This document shows, piece by piece, positions 1 through 6,304 of a stretch of 13,202 bases of DNA; position 1 is the first letter of the stretch; each line of letters starts with the position of its first letter. The position numbers and the translations under genes were made by a program. The stretch comes from an uncultured Oscillospiraceae bacterium (GTDB taxonomy: Bacteria > Bacillota > Clostridia > Oscillospirales > Oscillospiraceae), in assembly GCA_900763995.1 (NCBI GenBank), contig CAAFMK010000037.1, forward strand, positions 1 to 13,202, written 5' to 3'. Under the pieces are notes generated by a model. That model was not told the DNA's origin. It ran no database searches and saw only the letters and a list, made by a program, of their open reading frames with translations.

Positions 1-17
1 GAAATCCACCGGATTTC
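1..17 (-). other. Small perfect hairpin downstream of rplA (window edge)
   Basis: The first 17 bases form a 7-bp inverted repeat (GAAATCC/GGATTTC) with a 3-nt loop. It lies about 25 nt beyond the rplA stop in the direction of transcription. No U-tract follows within the window, so a terminator cannot be confirmed. In Firmicutes rplJ-rplL usually follow rplA, and their leader is structured, so this may be the beginning of that leader. The window edge prevents a decision. Confidence 0.25.
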
Positions 18-42
18 CGTCTTTGCTACAAACAAAAAGCAA

Positions 43-735
43 TCAGGCCAGCTTAGCGCCGTTGACCTTAACACCGGGGCCCATGGTAGAAGCCACAGTG
101 CAGCTCTTGATATACTGACCCTTAGCGGCAGCGGGCTTTGCCTTGACAATGGCACCCATGATGGCGTTGAAGTTCTCGCTGAGCTTCTCAGCACCGAAGG
201 AGACCTTGCCAATGGGGCAGTGGATGATGTTGGTCTTGTCCAGACGATACTCGACCTTACCGGCCTTGATCTCGTTGACAGCCTTGGTCACATCCATGGT
301 GACAGTGCCAGCCTTGGGGGAGGGCATCAGACCCTTTGGGCCCAGAACCTTACCCAGACGGCCCACAACGCCCATCATGTCAGGGGTGGCCACGACAACA
401 TCAAAGTCGAACCAGTTCTCCTTCTGGATCTTCTCAACCAGATCCATCTCACCCACATAGTCAGCACCAGCGGCCTTGGCCTCCTCAGCCTTGGCAGCCT
501 TGGCAAAGACCAGCACGCGCTGGGTCTTACCAGTGCCGTGGGGCAGAACGATGGCACCACGCACCTGCTGGTCAGCGTGACGGGAGTCAACGCCCAGCTT
601 TACATGGAGCTCGACGGTCTCGTCGAACTTAGCGGTAGCAGTATCCACAACCAGATTCATGGCCTCAGCGGTGTCATACAGCGCATTCTTGTCGATCTTC
701 TTGGCGCTGTCCTGATATTTCTTACCTCTAAACAT
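43..735 (-). CDS. rplA: 50S ribosomal protein L1
   Basis: Encodes ribosomal protein L1 (230 aa, normal bacterial length), which forms the mobile L1 stalk on 23S rRNA and helps release deacylated tRNA. In many bacteria it also represses its own mRNA. Visible family features are the VRGAIVLPHGTGK segment in the N-terminal half and the GPKGLMPSPKAGTVT signature near residues 130-145, followed by the KVEYRLDKTNIIHCPIGK strand region. It starts at ATG 735 with a strong GGAGGG Shine-Dalgarno overlapping the rplK stop codon (12-nt gap), which implies translational coupling. It is the last gene of the rpmG-secE-nusG-rplK-rplA unit within the window. Regulation by the L1-site-like hairpin upstream of rplK is likely. 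No anomalies seen. Confidence 0.98.
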   Translation of the reverse strand: MFRGKKYQDSAKKIDKNALYDTAEAMNLVVDTATAKFDETVELHVKLGVDSRHADQQVRGAIVLPHGTGKTQRVLVFAKAAKAEEAKAAGADYVGEMDLVEKIQKENWFDFDVVVATPDMMGVVGRLGKVLGPKGLMPSPKAGTVTMDVTKAVNEIKAGKVEYRLDKTNIIHCPIGKVSFGAEKLSENFNAIMGAIVKAKPAAAKGQYIKSCTVASTMGPGVKVNGAKLA

Positions 736-747
736 TTCCTACCCTCC

Positions 748-1173
748 TTACTCGCCCACCAGGATGCCCATGGAGCGGGCAGTACCAGCGATCATGCTCA
801 TAGCGGCCTCGATGCTGGCGGCGTTCAGGTCGGGCATCTTGGTCTCAGCGATCTTGCGGACATCTTCCTTGCTGATGGTGGCAACCTTGTTCTTGTTGGG
901 AACGCCGGAAGCCTTGTCCAGGCCGCAGGCCTTCTTGATCAGCACGGGGGCGGGGGGAGTCTTGGTGATAAAGGTGAAGGAGCGGTCAGCGTAGACGGTG
1001 ATGATGACGGGGATGATCATACCCACATCATTCTTGGTACGCTCGTTAAACTCCTTGGTAAAAGCGGCAATGTTTACGCCGTGCTGACCCAGAGCGGGGC
1101 CAACAGGGGGGGCGGGAGTCGCCTTGCCGGCGGGGATCTGCAGTTTTACATATCCAGTTACTTTCTGTGCCAC
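748..1173 (-). CDS. rplK: 50S ribosomal protein L11
   Basis: Ribosomal protein L11, which binds the GTPase-associated region of 23S rRNA and is the classical thiostrepton/stringent-response protein. I place the start at a GTG codon (1173), giving 141 aa, the standard L11 length. A consensus GGAGGTG ribosome-binding site lies at 1181-1187, 7 nt upstream. The frame is open further upstream, but that segment (MGGAQKLPRQ...) is unlike L11 and overlaps the regulatory hairpin. The N-terminal domain has the proline-rich PAPPVGPALGQHGVNI motif (residues about 20-35). The C-terminal rRNA-binding domain ends in the conserved MIAGTARSMGI segment. Its 12-nt spacing to rplA supports co-translation. The 101-nt gap to nusG holds the putative L1 control element. 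Confidence 0.97.
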   Translation of the reverse strand: MAQKVTGYVKLQIPAGKATPAPPVGPALGQHGVNIAAFTKEFNERTKNDVGMIIPVIITVYADRSFTFITKTPPAPVLIKKACGLDKASGVPNKNKVATISKEDVRKIAETKMPDLNAASIEAAMSMIAGTARSMGILVGE

Positions 1174-1180
1174 GAAAGAG

Positions 1181-1187
1181 CACCTCC
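1181..1187 (-). promoter_or_regulatory. Ribosome-binding site that sets the rplK GTG start
   Basis: On the minus strand the sequence reads GGAGGTG, with 7 nt before GTG. It decides in favour of the GTG start of rplK over an upstream in-frame ATG that would add 21 non-conserved residues. Confidence 0.85.
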
Positions 1188-1198
1188 ATTTGAAAAAT

Positions 1199-1236
1199 GT
1201 GGTCGTTTGGCGGGGCAGCTTCTGTGCCCCTCCCAC
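1199..1236 (-). promoter_or_regulatory. Putative L1 ribosomal-protein binding leader (autoregulatory)
   Basis: Upstream of rplK the minus strand folds into two short helices. Helix A is GUGG (1236-1233) with CCAC (1202-1199). Helix B is GGGGCA (1230-1225) with UGCCCC (1217-1212), closed by a 7-nt loop. They are separated by an asymmetric internal loop, GA on one side and GCCAAACGA on the other. The GUGGGAGG...CCAC layout matches what I recall of the L1-binding helix of 23S rRNA, and L1 is known to repress its operon by binding such a mimic in the mRNA. The element ends 12 nt upstream of the rplK Shine-Dalgarno, so L1 binding could reduce rplK-rplA translation. The function is inferred from family knowledge and structure, not tested. 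Confidence 0.75.
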
Positions 1237-1241
1237 TTGTG

Positions 1242-1261
1242 CAACAGGGCGTACCCTGTTG
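1242..1261 (-). other. Perfect 8-bp hairpin with UACG tetraloop, nusG-rplK spacer
   Basis: On the minus strand CAACAGGG, UACG, CCCUGUUG form an uninterrupted 8-bp stem with a UNCG-class loop. It begins 13 nt after the nusG stop codon. No U-tract follows, so it is not an intrinsic terminator. It probably belongs to the structured leader ahead of rplK, or acts as an mRNA processing or stability element. Confidence 0.7.
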
Positions 1262-1274
1262 GAACTTTGCTTAT

Positions 1275-1799
1275 TTACTCGTTAGCGGACTCCACCTGGT
1301 CCAGCTCCAGCTCAACGGGTGTCTCACGCCCAAACATGGACACCACCACGCGAACCTTGTTCTGATCCAGGTCGATCTCCTCCACGGTACCCAGGAACGA
1401 CTCCAGGGCTCCATCTGTGATGCGAACGGTATCGCCCAGCTCATAGCTGACCACGACCTCCCGCTTCTCTACCCCAAGGGCAGCCACATCTTCATCGGAC
1501 AGGGGGATGGCCTTGTTGCCCTCTCCCAAAAATCCGGTGACGCCGCGGATGTTGCGCACCACATGCCATGTCTCGTCGTTCATCACCATTTTCACCAGAA
1601 CATAGCCCGGGAACACCTTGCGCTCCACATCCTTGGGGCCGTTGTCTGTGATTTCGGTGACTGTCTCCAGCGGAATGCTGATCTCGTGGATCAGCTCTTG
1701 CATACCGCGGTTTTCTACATACTTCTCGATGGTAGCCTTCACCGTATTCTCATATCCGGAATAGGTGTGTACCACATACCAATTTGCATTGTCAGCCAT
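1275..1799 (-). CDS. nusG: Transcription termination/antitermination factor NusG
   Basis: NusG (174 aa) binds the RNA polymerase clamp and affects pausing, Rho action and transcription-translation coupling. The N-terminal NGN domain begins with WYVVHTYSGYEN (residues 7-18). It includes the conserved VFPGYVLV strand (63-69) and the VRNIRGVTGFLG segment (81-92). The C-terminal KOW domain starts around residue 120 (ELGDTVRITDG...F.GTVEEID). I chose ATG 1799 because AAGGTG lies a few bases upstream. A GTG at 1808 in the same frame would add three residues and has a poorer ribosome-binding site. It follows secE by about 10 nt, the standard secE-nusG pairing. Confidence 0.97.
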   Translation of the reverse strand: MADNANWYVVHTYSGYENTVKATIEKYVENRGMQELIHEISIPLETVTEITDNGPKDVERKVFPGYVLVKMVMNDETWHVVRNIRGVTGFLGEGNKAIPLSDEDVAALGVEKREVVVSYELGDTVRITDGALESFLGTVEEIDLDQNKVRVVVSMFGRETPVELELDQVESANE

Positions 1800-1809
1800 C
1801 TGCTTCACC

Positions 1810-2082
1810 TTAGCCTAATGCCGTGATGATCAGTTCGATCGCCTTACCGGCCACGAAATCGAACAACCAGATGAAAAGCCCCACCACAATAACACAGGCG
1901 ATGACGATCAGGGTATTATTGATGGTCTGCTTGCGGGTGGGCCACTGAACCTTCTTCAGCTCGCTTTTCATGTCCTTGAACCACTTACCGATACGAGCAA
2001 AGAAGCCAGGCTTTGACTTTTTATCGGACTTTTTGTCCTTCTTGGCCTGGCCAGCTTTCTCTACCTTTTCGTTCTCAGCCAT
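1810..2082 (-). CDS. secE: Preprotein translocase subunit SecE
   Basis: Short Gram-positive-type SecE (90 aa), the clamp subunit of the SecYEG protein-conducting channel in the cytoplasmic membrane. The first 25 residues are a Lys-rich tail. An amphipathic region follows with the diagnostic ELKKVQWPTRKQ motif at residues 41-52. A single transmembrane helix spans roughly 57-79, fitting the one-TM SecE of Firmicutes. ATG 2082 is preceded by AGAAGGG. It sits between rpmG (36 nt upstream) and nusG (about 10 nt downstream), the usual order. No abnormality. Confidence 0.97.
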   Translation of the reverse strand: MAENEKVEKAGQAKKDKKSDKKSKPGFFARIGKWFKDMKSELKKVQWPTRKQTINNTLIVIACVIVVGLFIWLFDFVAGKAIELIITALG

Positions 2083-2118
2083 TGTTACCCTTCTTTCATT
2101 TCAGCCTTCTGGGGCAAA

Positions 2119-2286
2119 TTACTTTGTCTCATTGTGCACAGTGTGCTTTCTGCAGAAGGGGCAATACTTGTTCATCTCCAGACGGTCGGGGGTATTCTTC
2201 TTGTTCTTCATGGTGTTATAGTTTCTCTGCTTGCACTCAGAGCACCGGAGGGTGATCTTGATGCGAGCGCCGGCCTTACCTGCCAT
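2119..2286 (-). CDS. rpmG: 50S ribosomal protein L33 (zinc-type)
   Basis: Ribosomal protein L33, 55 aa, a small large-subunit protein near the E site. It carries two CxxC pairs, CSEC (Cys15, Cys18) and CPFC (Cys42, Cys45), so it is the zinc-binding C+ form. The start at ATG 2286 is set by a strong AGGAGGTG ribosome-binding site (2295-2302). The frame is also open from an ATG at 2331, which would add 15 residues. That start has its AAGGAG only 3 nt away and is not expected for L33. rpmG is the first gene of the operon and follows an unusually long structured leader. Confidence 0.97.
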   Translation of the reverse strand: MAGKAGARIKITLRCSECKQRNYNTMKNKKNTPDRLEMNKYCPFCRKHTVHNETK

Positions 2287-2526
2287 TTGTCGGCACCTCC
2301 TTTTAATTTTCGCACAGGATCCGTGGATCATGGTCTCCTTAAAAAGAAAACGCCGGACACGGCCTGTCTTTGATGCCGAATCCAGCGCCCACAGGGCGCA
2401 CCAATACGCCCGGGGTCACGGTGAAAGATCCGGCAAATCTGCCTCCCTGTGTCCCTACCTTGGGTAAAGGGGGCTGTGCGTCAAACACCGTAAAATGCGC
2501 ACAACAAAAAAGCCCTTTTCACAGGT
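2287..2526 (-). promoter_or_regulatory. Long structured 5' leader of rpmG-secE-nusG-rplK-rplA mRNA
   Basis: About 240 nt separate the expected transcription start (near 2526) from the rpmG ATG, and no gene is recognisable there. The minus-strand RNA can form an 8-bp stem at 2473-2505 (GUUGUGCG/CGCACAGC, one G-U). It can also form an 8-bp closing stem at 2375-2434 (GCCGGAUC/GAUUCGGC) that encloses a 6-bp hairpin with a 3-nt loop at 2385-2399 and a possible CACC/GGUG helix. Near the end, GCCG-UGUC-CGGC (2352-2363) is followed by a U-rich run at 2341-2350, which resembles a weak terminator. The UCCGGC there can pair instead with GCCGGA of the closing stem. Alternative folds therefore exist. An attenuation role is inference. 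I do not recognise an Rfam family. Confidence 0.5.
2341..2363 (-). terminator. Possible attenuator-like hairpin in the rpmG leader
   Basis: Reading the minus strand, GCCG-UGUC-CGGC is followed by G and a ten-base U-rich run (UUUUCUUUUU) before the rpmG ribosome-binding region. The local stem is only 4 bp, so alone it would be weak. It becomes stronger if its 3' arm (UCCGGC) pairs with the upstream GCCGGA at 2429-2434. Its position inside the leader suggests premature termination control, but this is unproven. Confidence 0.35.
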
Positions 2527-2532
2527 ACATTA

Positions 2533-2561
2533 AATATAGCACACCCCATTTTTTTCGTCAA
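2533..2561 (-). promoter_or_regulatory. Sigma-A promoter of the rpmG-rplA operon
   Basis: On the minus strand TTGACG (2561-2556) and TATATT (2538-2533) are separated by exactly 17 bp, close to consensus in both hexamers. The predicted start lies near 2526. It is divergent from the promoter of the CNNM-family gene at 2626-2655. Confidence 0.85.
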
Positions 2562-2625
2562 GTCCATTTTGTGTAAAAATTGCGTCAAATTTTATGGGAA
2601 ACAAAAATATTTTTACACTCTTATA

Positions 2626-2655
2626 TTTACATTCTTCCACATGGTATGTTATACT
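2626..2655 (+). promoter_or_regulatory. Promoter of the CNNM/CorC-type gene
   Basis: TTTACA (2626-2631) and TATACT (2650-2655) are 18 bp apart, and the TG at 2647-2648 gives an extended -10 (TGTTATACT). Transcription would begin near 2662, leaving a leader of about 80 nt. Its location inside the longest possible reading frame argues for the internal start at 2741. Confidence 0.65.
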
Positions 2656-2740
2656 GCTGGGAAACTGCATATATCTTCTGGCGTGTGGTATTTGCAGCAG
2701 GTATAAAAGAATTATATTAAATGGAGTTGATGATTTCTCT

Positions 2741-4003
2741 ATGGATCTTGACAGTACCAGTATCGGAATGATTATTACCCTTCTTATTCTGGTGGCCATG
2801 TCGGCCTACTTTTCCGCTACTGAGACCGCATTCACCTCACTCAATCGGATCCGTCTGAAAAACAGGGCAGATAATGGCAGCCGCCGGGCGGCCAGGACCC
2901 TGGCTCTGGCTGAGGAGTATGACAAGCTTTTGTCCACCATCCTGATTGGCAACAACATCGTCAACAATGTGGCCACCACAGTGGGTGCGGTGTTATTTAT
3001 CAAGCTCATCGGGCAGGAACAGGGCCCCGCTGTCTCTGCCACTGTGCTGACCGTGGTTATCCTCATCTTTGGCGAGGTCTCCCCCAAAAGTCTGTCCAAG
3101 GAGCATCCAGAGCAGTTCGCCATGTTCTCCGCCCCCTTCCTCAAGCTGCTCATGGTTCTGCTCACCCCGGCAAACTTCCTGTTTAGCCAGTGGAAGCGGC
3201 TGCTCAGCCGGGTGTTCCACAGTGGGCAGGGCGATGGCATCACCGAGGAGGAGCTGGTGGGCATGGTAGATCAGGCCCAGACTGAGGGCGGACTGGATGA
3301 GCACGAGAGCGATCTGATCCGCAACGCCATTGAATTTAACGATCTTGAGGTATCAGAGATCCTCACACCCCGGGTGGATCTTGTGGCCGCTGAGGAAAAT
3401 TGCACCATGGAGGAGATGGCCTCCCTGTTTGCTGAAAGCGGCTACTCCCGCATCCCCATCTACCATGACACCATTGATAATATTATTGGTGTTGTCCACG
3501 AAAAGGACTTCTACGCCGCTCGTTATCGGGGGGAGACCATGCTGTCCAATCTGAAGGCCCCCGTATTTTACACCACCGGAAACACTCAGGTATCTGAGCT
3601 GCTGCGCATTTTACAGCGGAACAAGGCCCACATGGCCATTGTGGTGGATGAGTATGGCGGTACACAGGGCATTGCCACGCTGGAGGACATTCTGGAGGAG
3701 CTGGTGGGTGAGATCTGGGATGAGCATGATGAGGTCATTGAGACATTCCAGAAGCAGGAGGACGGCAGCTTCCTCATTGCCTGCTCGGCAGATCTGGACG
3801 ATATGTACGACCTGTTCCAGGTGAAAGGCACCTGTGACGCCGCCACCGTCTCCGGCTGGGTCATGGAGCAGGTGGGCCGTGTCCCTGAGGTAGGGGATCA
3901 CTTCCAGGCCGAGGGTCTGGATGTCTCTGTCACCCGTGTGGAGCACCGCAGAGTGCTGGAAATTCGGGTGCATCCCCTGGAGGAACAGCAGGAAAATCCC
4001 TAA
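2741..4003 (+). CDS. CNNM/HlyC-CorC family membrane protein with CBS pair
   Basis: Integral membrane protein (420 aa) of the CNNM (DUF21) family, formerly called hemolysin C-like. Members are associated with Mg2+/Co2+ transport or efflux. The N-terminal CNNM domain (about 5-180) holds several transmembrane helices and the family motifs SATETAF, GNNIVNNVATT (from residue 70) and FGEVSPK (about 110). A CBS-domain pair follows (about 205-325, with LTPR at 208-211 and DEYGGTQGIATLEDILEELVGEI from 303). A CorC_HlyC C-terminal domain runs from about 335 to the end. I start at ATG 2741, with GGAG 14 nt upstream. The frame is open from 2594, but the promoter -10 lies inside that extension. Monocistronic, with its own promoter and a strong terminator. 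The substrate cannot be read from sequence. Confidence 0.92.
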   Translation: MDLDSTSIGMIITLLILVAMSAYFSATETAFTSLNRIRLKNRADNGSRRAARTLALAEEYDKLLSTILIGNNIVNNVATTVGAVLFIKLIGQEQGPAVSATVLTVVILIFGEVSPKSLSKEHPEQFAMFSAPFLKLLMVLLTPANFLFSQWKRLLSRVFHSGQGDGITEEELVGMVDQAQTEGGLDEHESDLIRNAIEFNDLEVSEILTPRVDLVAAEENCTMEEMASLFAESGYSRIPIYHDTIDNIIGVVHEKDFYAARYRGETMLSNLKAPVFYTTGNTQVSELLRILQRNKAHMAIVVDEYGGTQGIATLEDILEELVGEIWDEHDEVIETFQKQEDGSFLIACSADLDDMYDLFQVKGTCDAATVSGWVMEQVGRVPEVGDHFQAEGLDVSVTRVEHRRVLEIRVHPLEEQQENP

Positions 4004-4016
4004 TATCTGACATAAC

Positions 4017-4059
4017 TGCGCCAGCCCCTTTCAAAAAGGGGCCTGGCGCACCTTTATTT
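4017..4059 (+). terminator. Intrinsic terminator of the CNNM-family gene
   Basis: TGCGCCAG-CCCCTTT pairs with AAAGGGG-CTGGCGCA with one bulged C (4042) and a CAA loop. The stem has 15 pairs and is followed by CCTTTATTTG. It begins 14 nt after the stop codon. Confidence 0.88.
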
Positions 4060-4105
4060 GTGCTGTGAACCCCAGGAAAATCTCCACTTTTACCCCCGCA
4101 AAAAA

Positions 4106-4134
4106 TTGACATACCACCACTTTGCGCTTATACT
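4106..4134 (+). promoter_or_regulatory. Sigma-A promoter of asnB
   Basis: A perfect -35 TTGACA (4106-4111), a 17-bp spacer and TATACT (4129-4134). The predicted start is near 4141, giving a short leader of about 34 nt before asnB. No riboswitch or T-box fits in that space. Confidence 0.85.
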
Positions 4135-4174
4135 GTATCGTGAATTATTATGGTCATGAACTGGAGGGTTCTCT

Positions 4175-6049
4175 ATGTGTGGTATTACCGGTTTCGTCTC
4201 CCGCTCCACCCCCGATCAAGGGGCCCTGAAAGCCATGGCGGACAGCATCCGTCACCGCGGCCCTGATGACGAGGGCTTTTATGTGGACGAGCATTGCGCC
4301 CTCGCCCACCGCCGTTTGTCCATTATCGATCTGGCCAATGGCCACCAGCCCATGATAAGCCAGGACGGAAATTTTATTCTGGCCTACAATGGCGAGGTTT
4401 ACAACTTCCAGGAACTTCGGGACGAGCTGATCGCCGCCGGGTGTGCCTTTTCTACCAACTCCGACACTGAGGTGATCCTTCAGGGCTATGTTCAGCACGG
4501 CCCTGCATTTACCAAGCGTCTGCGGGGTATGTTCGCCTTTGTCATCTGGGACAAGGCCCAGCAGACACTGTACGCCGCCCGGGACCCCTTTGGCATCAAG
4601 CCCCTGTACTACGCCCAGATGGGGGACAGCTTCCTCTTTGGCTCTGAACTAAAAAGTTTTCTGCCCCACCCGGACTTTAAAAAGGAACTCAATCAGGATG
4701 CGCTGAAGTTTTACCTCACCTTCCAGTTTTCCGCTCTGGACGAGTCCTTCTTCAAAGGGGTATTCCGTCTGCTCCCTGGACATGAGCTTATTTATCGCAA
4801 CGGGACTGCGACCATCTCCCAGTATTATACCTTCTCTTTCCAGCCCGAAAATGTTCCTCTGGAACAGCGGGCCGAGCAGATCCGCCAGGTGGTCTCCCAG
4901 TCGGTGGATGCCCACCAGATCAGTGATGTGGAAGTGGGGGCTTTCCTGTCCGGCGGCATTGACTCCAGCGTGATCGCCGCTTTGTCCAAGCCCGACAAGA
5001 CTTACTCTGTGGGCTTTGATCGAAAGGGCTTTGATGAGACCAGCGAGGCCAAGGCCCTGTGTCAGGAGCTGGGACTGAAAAACATCTCTAAGACCATAAC
5101 CGCCCAGGAATTTTTTGATATTCTGCCCACCATCCAGTATTACGCCGACGAGCCAAACGCCAACCTGTCCACTGTGCCCCTGTATTTCCTATCCAAGCTG
5201 GCCGCTCAGGATGTGAAGGTGGTGCTGTCCGGCGAGGGCTCTGATGAGCTGTTTGGCGGCTATATCACCTACCACACCACCAAGCCCTACCGGGCCTACC
5301 GCTCCCTCCCCATGCCCCTGCGAAAGGGTGTGGCCAAAGTGGTGTCCAAGCTGCCCACCTTCCATGGTCAGGGCTTTCTCACCTCTGCGGCGGTACCGGT
5401 GGAGAAGTCCTTTGTGGGACAGGCCTTCATTTTCGGCAATGAGGAGGCGGAGCGTGTGCTCCAGCCAAAGTACCGCAGCGCCCGCACCTATCAGGACATT
5501 ACCGCCCCCTTCTTCGCCCAGGTCAAGGATGCTGACGACCTGACCAAAAAGCAGTATCTGGATCTGCACCTGTGGCAGCCCCTGGACATTCTGCGCAAGG
5601 CCGACCGGATGACCATGGCAAACTCTCTGGAGCTCCGGGTGCCCTATCTGGATCAAAAGGTGTGGGAGGTGGCCCGGGCCATCCCCAGCAACCAGAAAAT
5701 GCGTGGAAAATCCACCACCAAGTATCCCCTGCGTGTGGCCGCCGTCCCCATGCTCCCCGACGACTGGGTGAAACGGCCCAAGGTGGGCTTCCCTGTGCCG
5801 TTTATCCAGTGGCTCCGGGAGGAGAAATACTATCTGTGGGCCAAGTCCCTGCTGGAGCAGGACTATGTGTCAGAATTTTTTGACCAGAAGTATCTGTTGG
5901 AGCTGCTGGAGCAGCACTACTCCAGCAAGGCTAAGACCCACCGCAAGCTGTATACTGTGCTGTCCTTCCTGATTTGGTATCAGGTCTATTTCCCAGAGCA
6001 GTGCGGCGTGGCCCCCTATCAGCCACCTGTCAACCAGACTGCCATGTAA
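4175..6049 (+). CDS. asnB: Asparagine synthetase (glutamine-hydrolysing)
   Basis: Class-II asparagine synthetase (624 aa, typical of the long AsnB form). It makes asparagine from aspartate, ATP and glutamine in the cytoplasm. The mature N-terminus would be Cys2, the glutaminase nucleophile, as shown by MCGITGF. The N-terminal Ntn glutaminase domain runs to about residue 190, including RHRGPDDEG and the LAHRRLSIIDL and LAYNGEVYN segments. The synthetase domain carries the ATP-pyrophosphatase loop SGGIDSS (259-265), GEGSDELFGGY (353-363) and RMTMANSLELRVPYLD (from 478). ATG 4175 has GGAGGG 6-7 nt upstream. The gene stands alone between its own promoter and terminator. AsnB homologues sometimes amidate other substrates, such as cell-wall components, so the exact substrate is slightly open. 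Confidence 0.94.
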   Translation: MCGITGFVSRSTPDQGALKAMADSIRHRGPDDEGFYVDEHCALAHRRLSIIDLANGHQPMISQDGNFILAYNGEVYNFQELRDELIAAGCAFSTNSDTEVILQGYVQHGPAFTKRLRGMFAFVIWDKAQQTLYAARDPFGIKPLYYAQMGDSFLFGSELKSFLPHPDFKKELNQDALKFYLTFQFSALDESFFKGVFRLLPGHELIYRNGTATISQYYTFSFQPENVPLEQRAEQIRQVVSQSVDAHQISDVEVGAFLSGGIDSSVIAALSKPDKTYSVGFDRKGFDETSEAKALCQELGLKNISKTITAQEFFDILPTIQYYADEPNANLSTVPLYFLSKLAAQDVKVVLSGEGSDELFGGYITYHTTKPYRAYRSLPMPLRKGVAKVVSKLPTFHGQGFLTSAAVPVEKSFVGQAFIFGNEEAERVLQPKYRSARTYQDITAPFFAQVKDADDLTKKQYLDLHLWQPLDILRKADRMTMANSLELRVPYLDQKVWEVARAIPSNQKMRGKSTTKYPLRVAAVPMLPDDWVKRPKVGFPVPFIQWLREEKYYLWAKSLLEQDYVSEFFDQKYLLELLEQHYSSKAKTHRKLYTVLSFLIWYQVYFPEQCGVAPYQPPVNQTAM

Positions 6050-6056
6050 CTTTGTG

Positions 6057-6094
6057 CGCCCCAGTGATTATCATCACTGGGGCGTTGCTCTGTT
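6057..6094 (+). terminator. Intrinsic terminator of asnB
   Basis: CGCCCCAGTGAT and ATCACTGGGGCG form a perfect 12-bp stem with a TATC loop 7 nt after the asnB stop. It is followed by the moderately T-rich TTGCTCTGTT. Confidence 0.85.
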
Positions 6095-6187
6095 CCCAAG
6101 AATACCTCTTTGTCAGACTTTTTGTTTTACTGTCGTTAAGGATGTGCTTTGCTTTCCATCTGAGTTGTTAAGAAGACGTTAAAGTCG

Positions 6188-6216
6188 TTGTATTCAGCAG
6201 ATAAAGTCAGTATGAT
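6188..6216 (+). promoter_or_regulatory. Candidate promoter of the activase operon
   Basis: TTGTAT (6188-6193) and TATGAT (6211-6216) are 17 bp apart. The -10 is good and the -35 is partial. The -10 overlaps an inverted repeat, ATGATAT (6212-6218) with ATATCAT (6257-6263), which could be an operator or a leader stem. The region 6095-6187 shows no gene. Confidence 0.5.
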
Positions 6217-6304
6217 ATGGTAGTTGCATTTACAACACTGAAAATATCGCCGCACAATATCATCTGCGGTATCGCTTAACCCTCCTGAAAGGCTGGTTTC
6301 TTCT

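Noticed and set aside
1174..1236. Longer L11 start with MGGAQKLPRQ...
   Set aside because: It would translate through the L1-site hairpin and adds non-conserved residues. GTG 1173 gives exactly 141 aa with a consensus Shine-Dalgarno.
220..1365. 381-aa plus-strand open frame opposite rplA and rplK
   Set aside because: It is antisense to two certain ribosomal protein genes and has a low-complexity composition typical of a shadow frame in GC-rich DNA.
2287..2331. 15-residue N-terminal extension of L33 from ATG 2331
   Set aside because: AAGGAG is only 3 nt from that ATG, the extension is not L33-like, and the internal ATG has an ideal ribosome-binding site and gives the normal 55-aa length.
2287..2526. 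T-box, SRP RNA or 6S RNA in the rpmG leader
   Set aside because: No T-box core sequence, no GGGAGGTAGCGG-type SRP loop and no long single 6S hairpin were found. The structures fit only an undefined leader.
2594..2740. 49-residue N-terminal extension of the CNNM-family protein
   Set aside because: The frame is open, but the best promoter -10 lies inside it, no ribosome-binding site precedes the far-upstream ATG, and the family normally begins close to the SATETAF helix.
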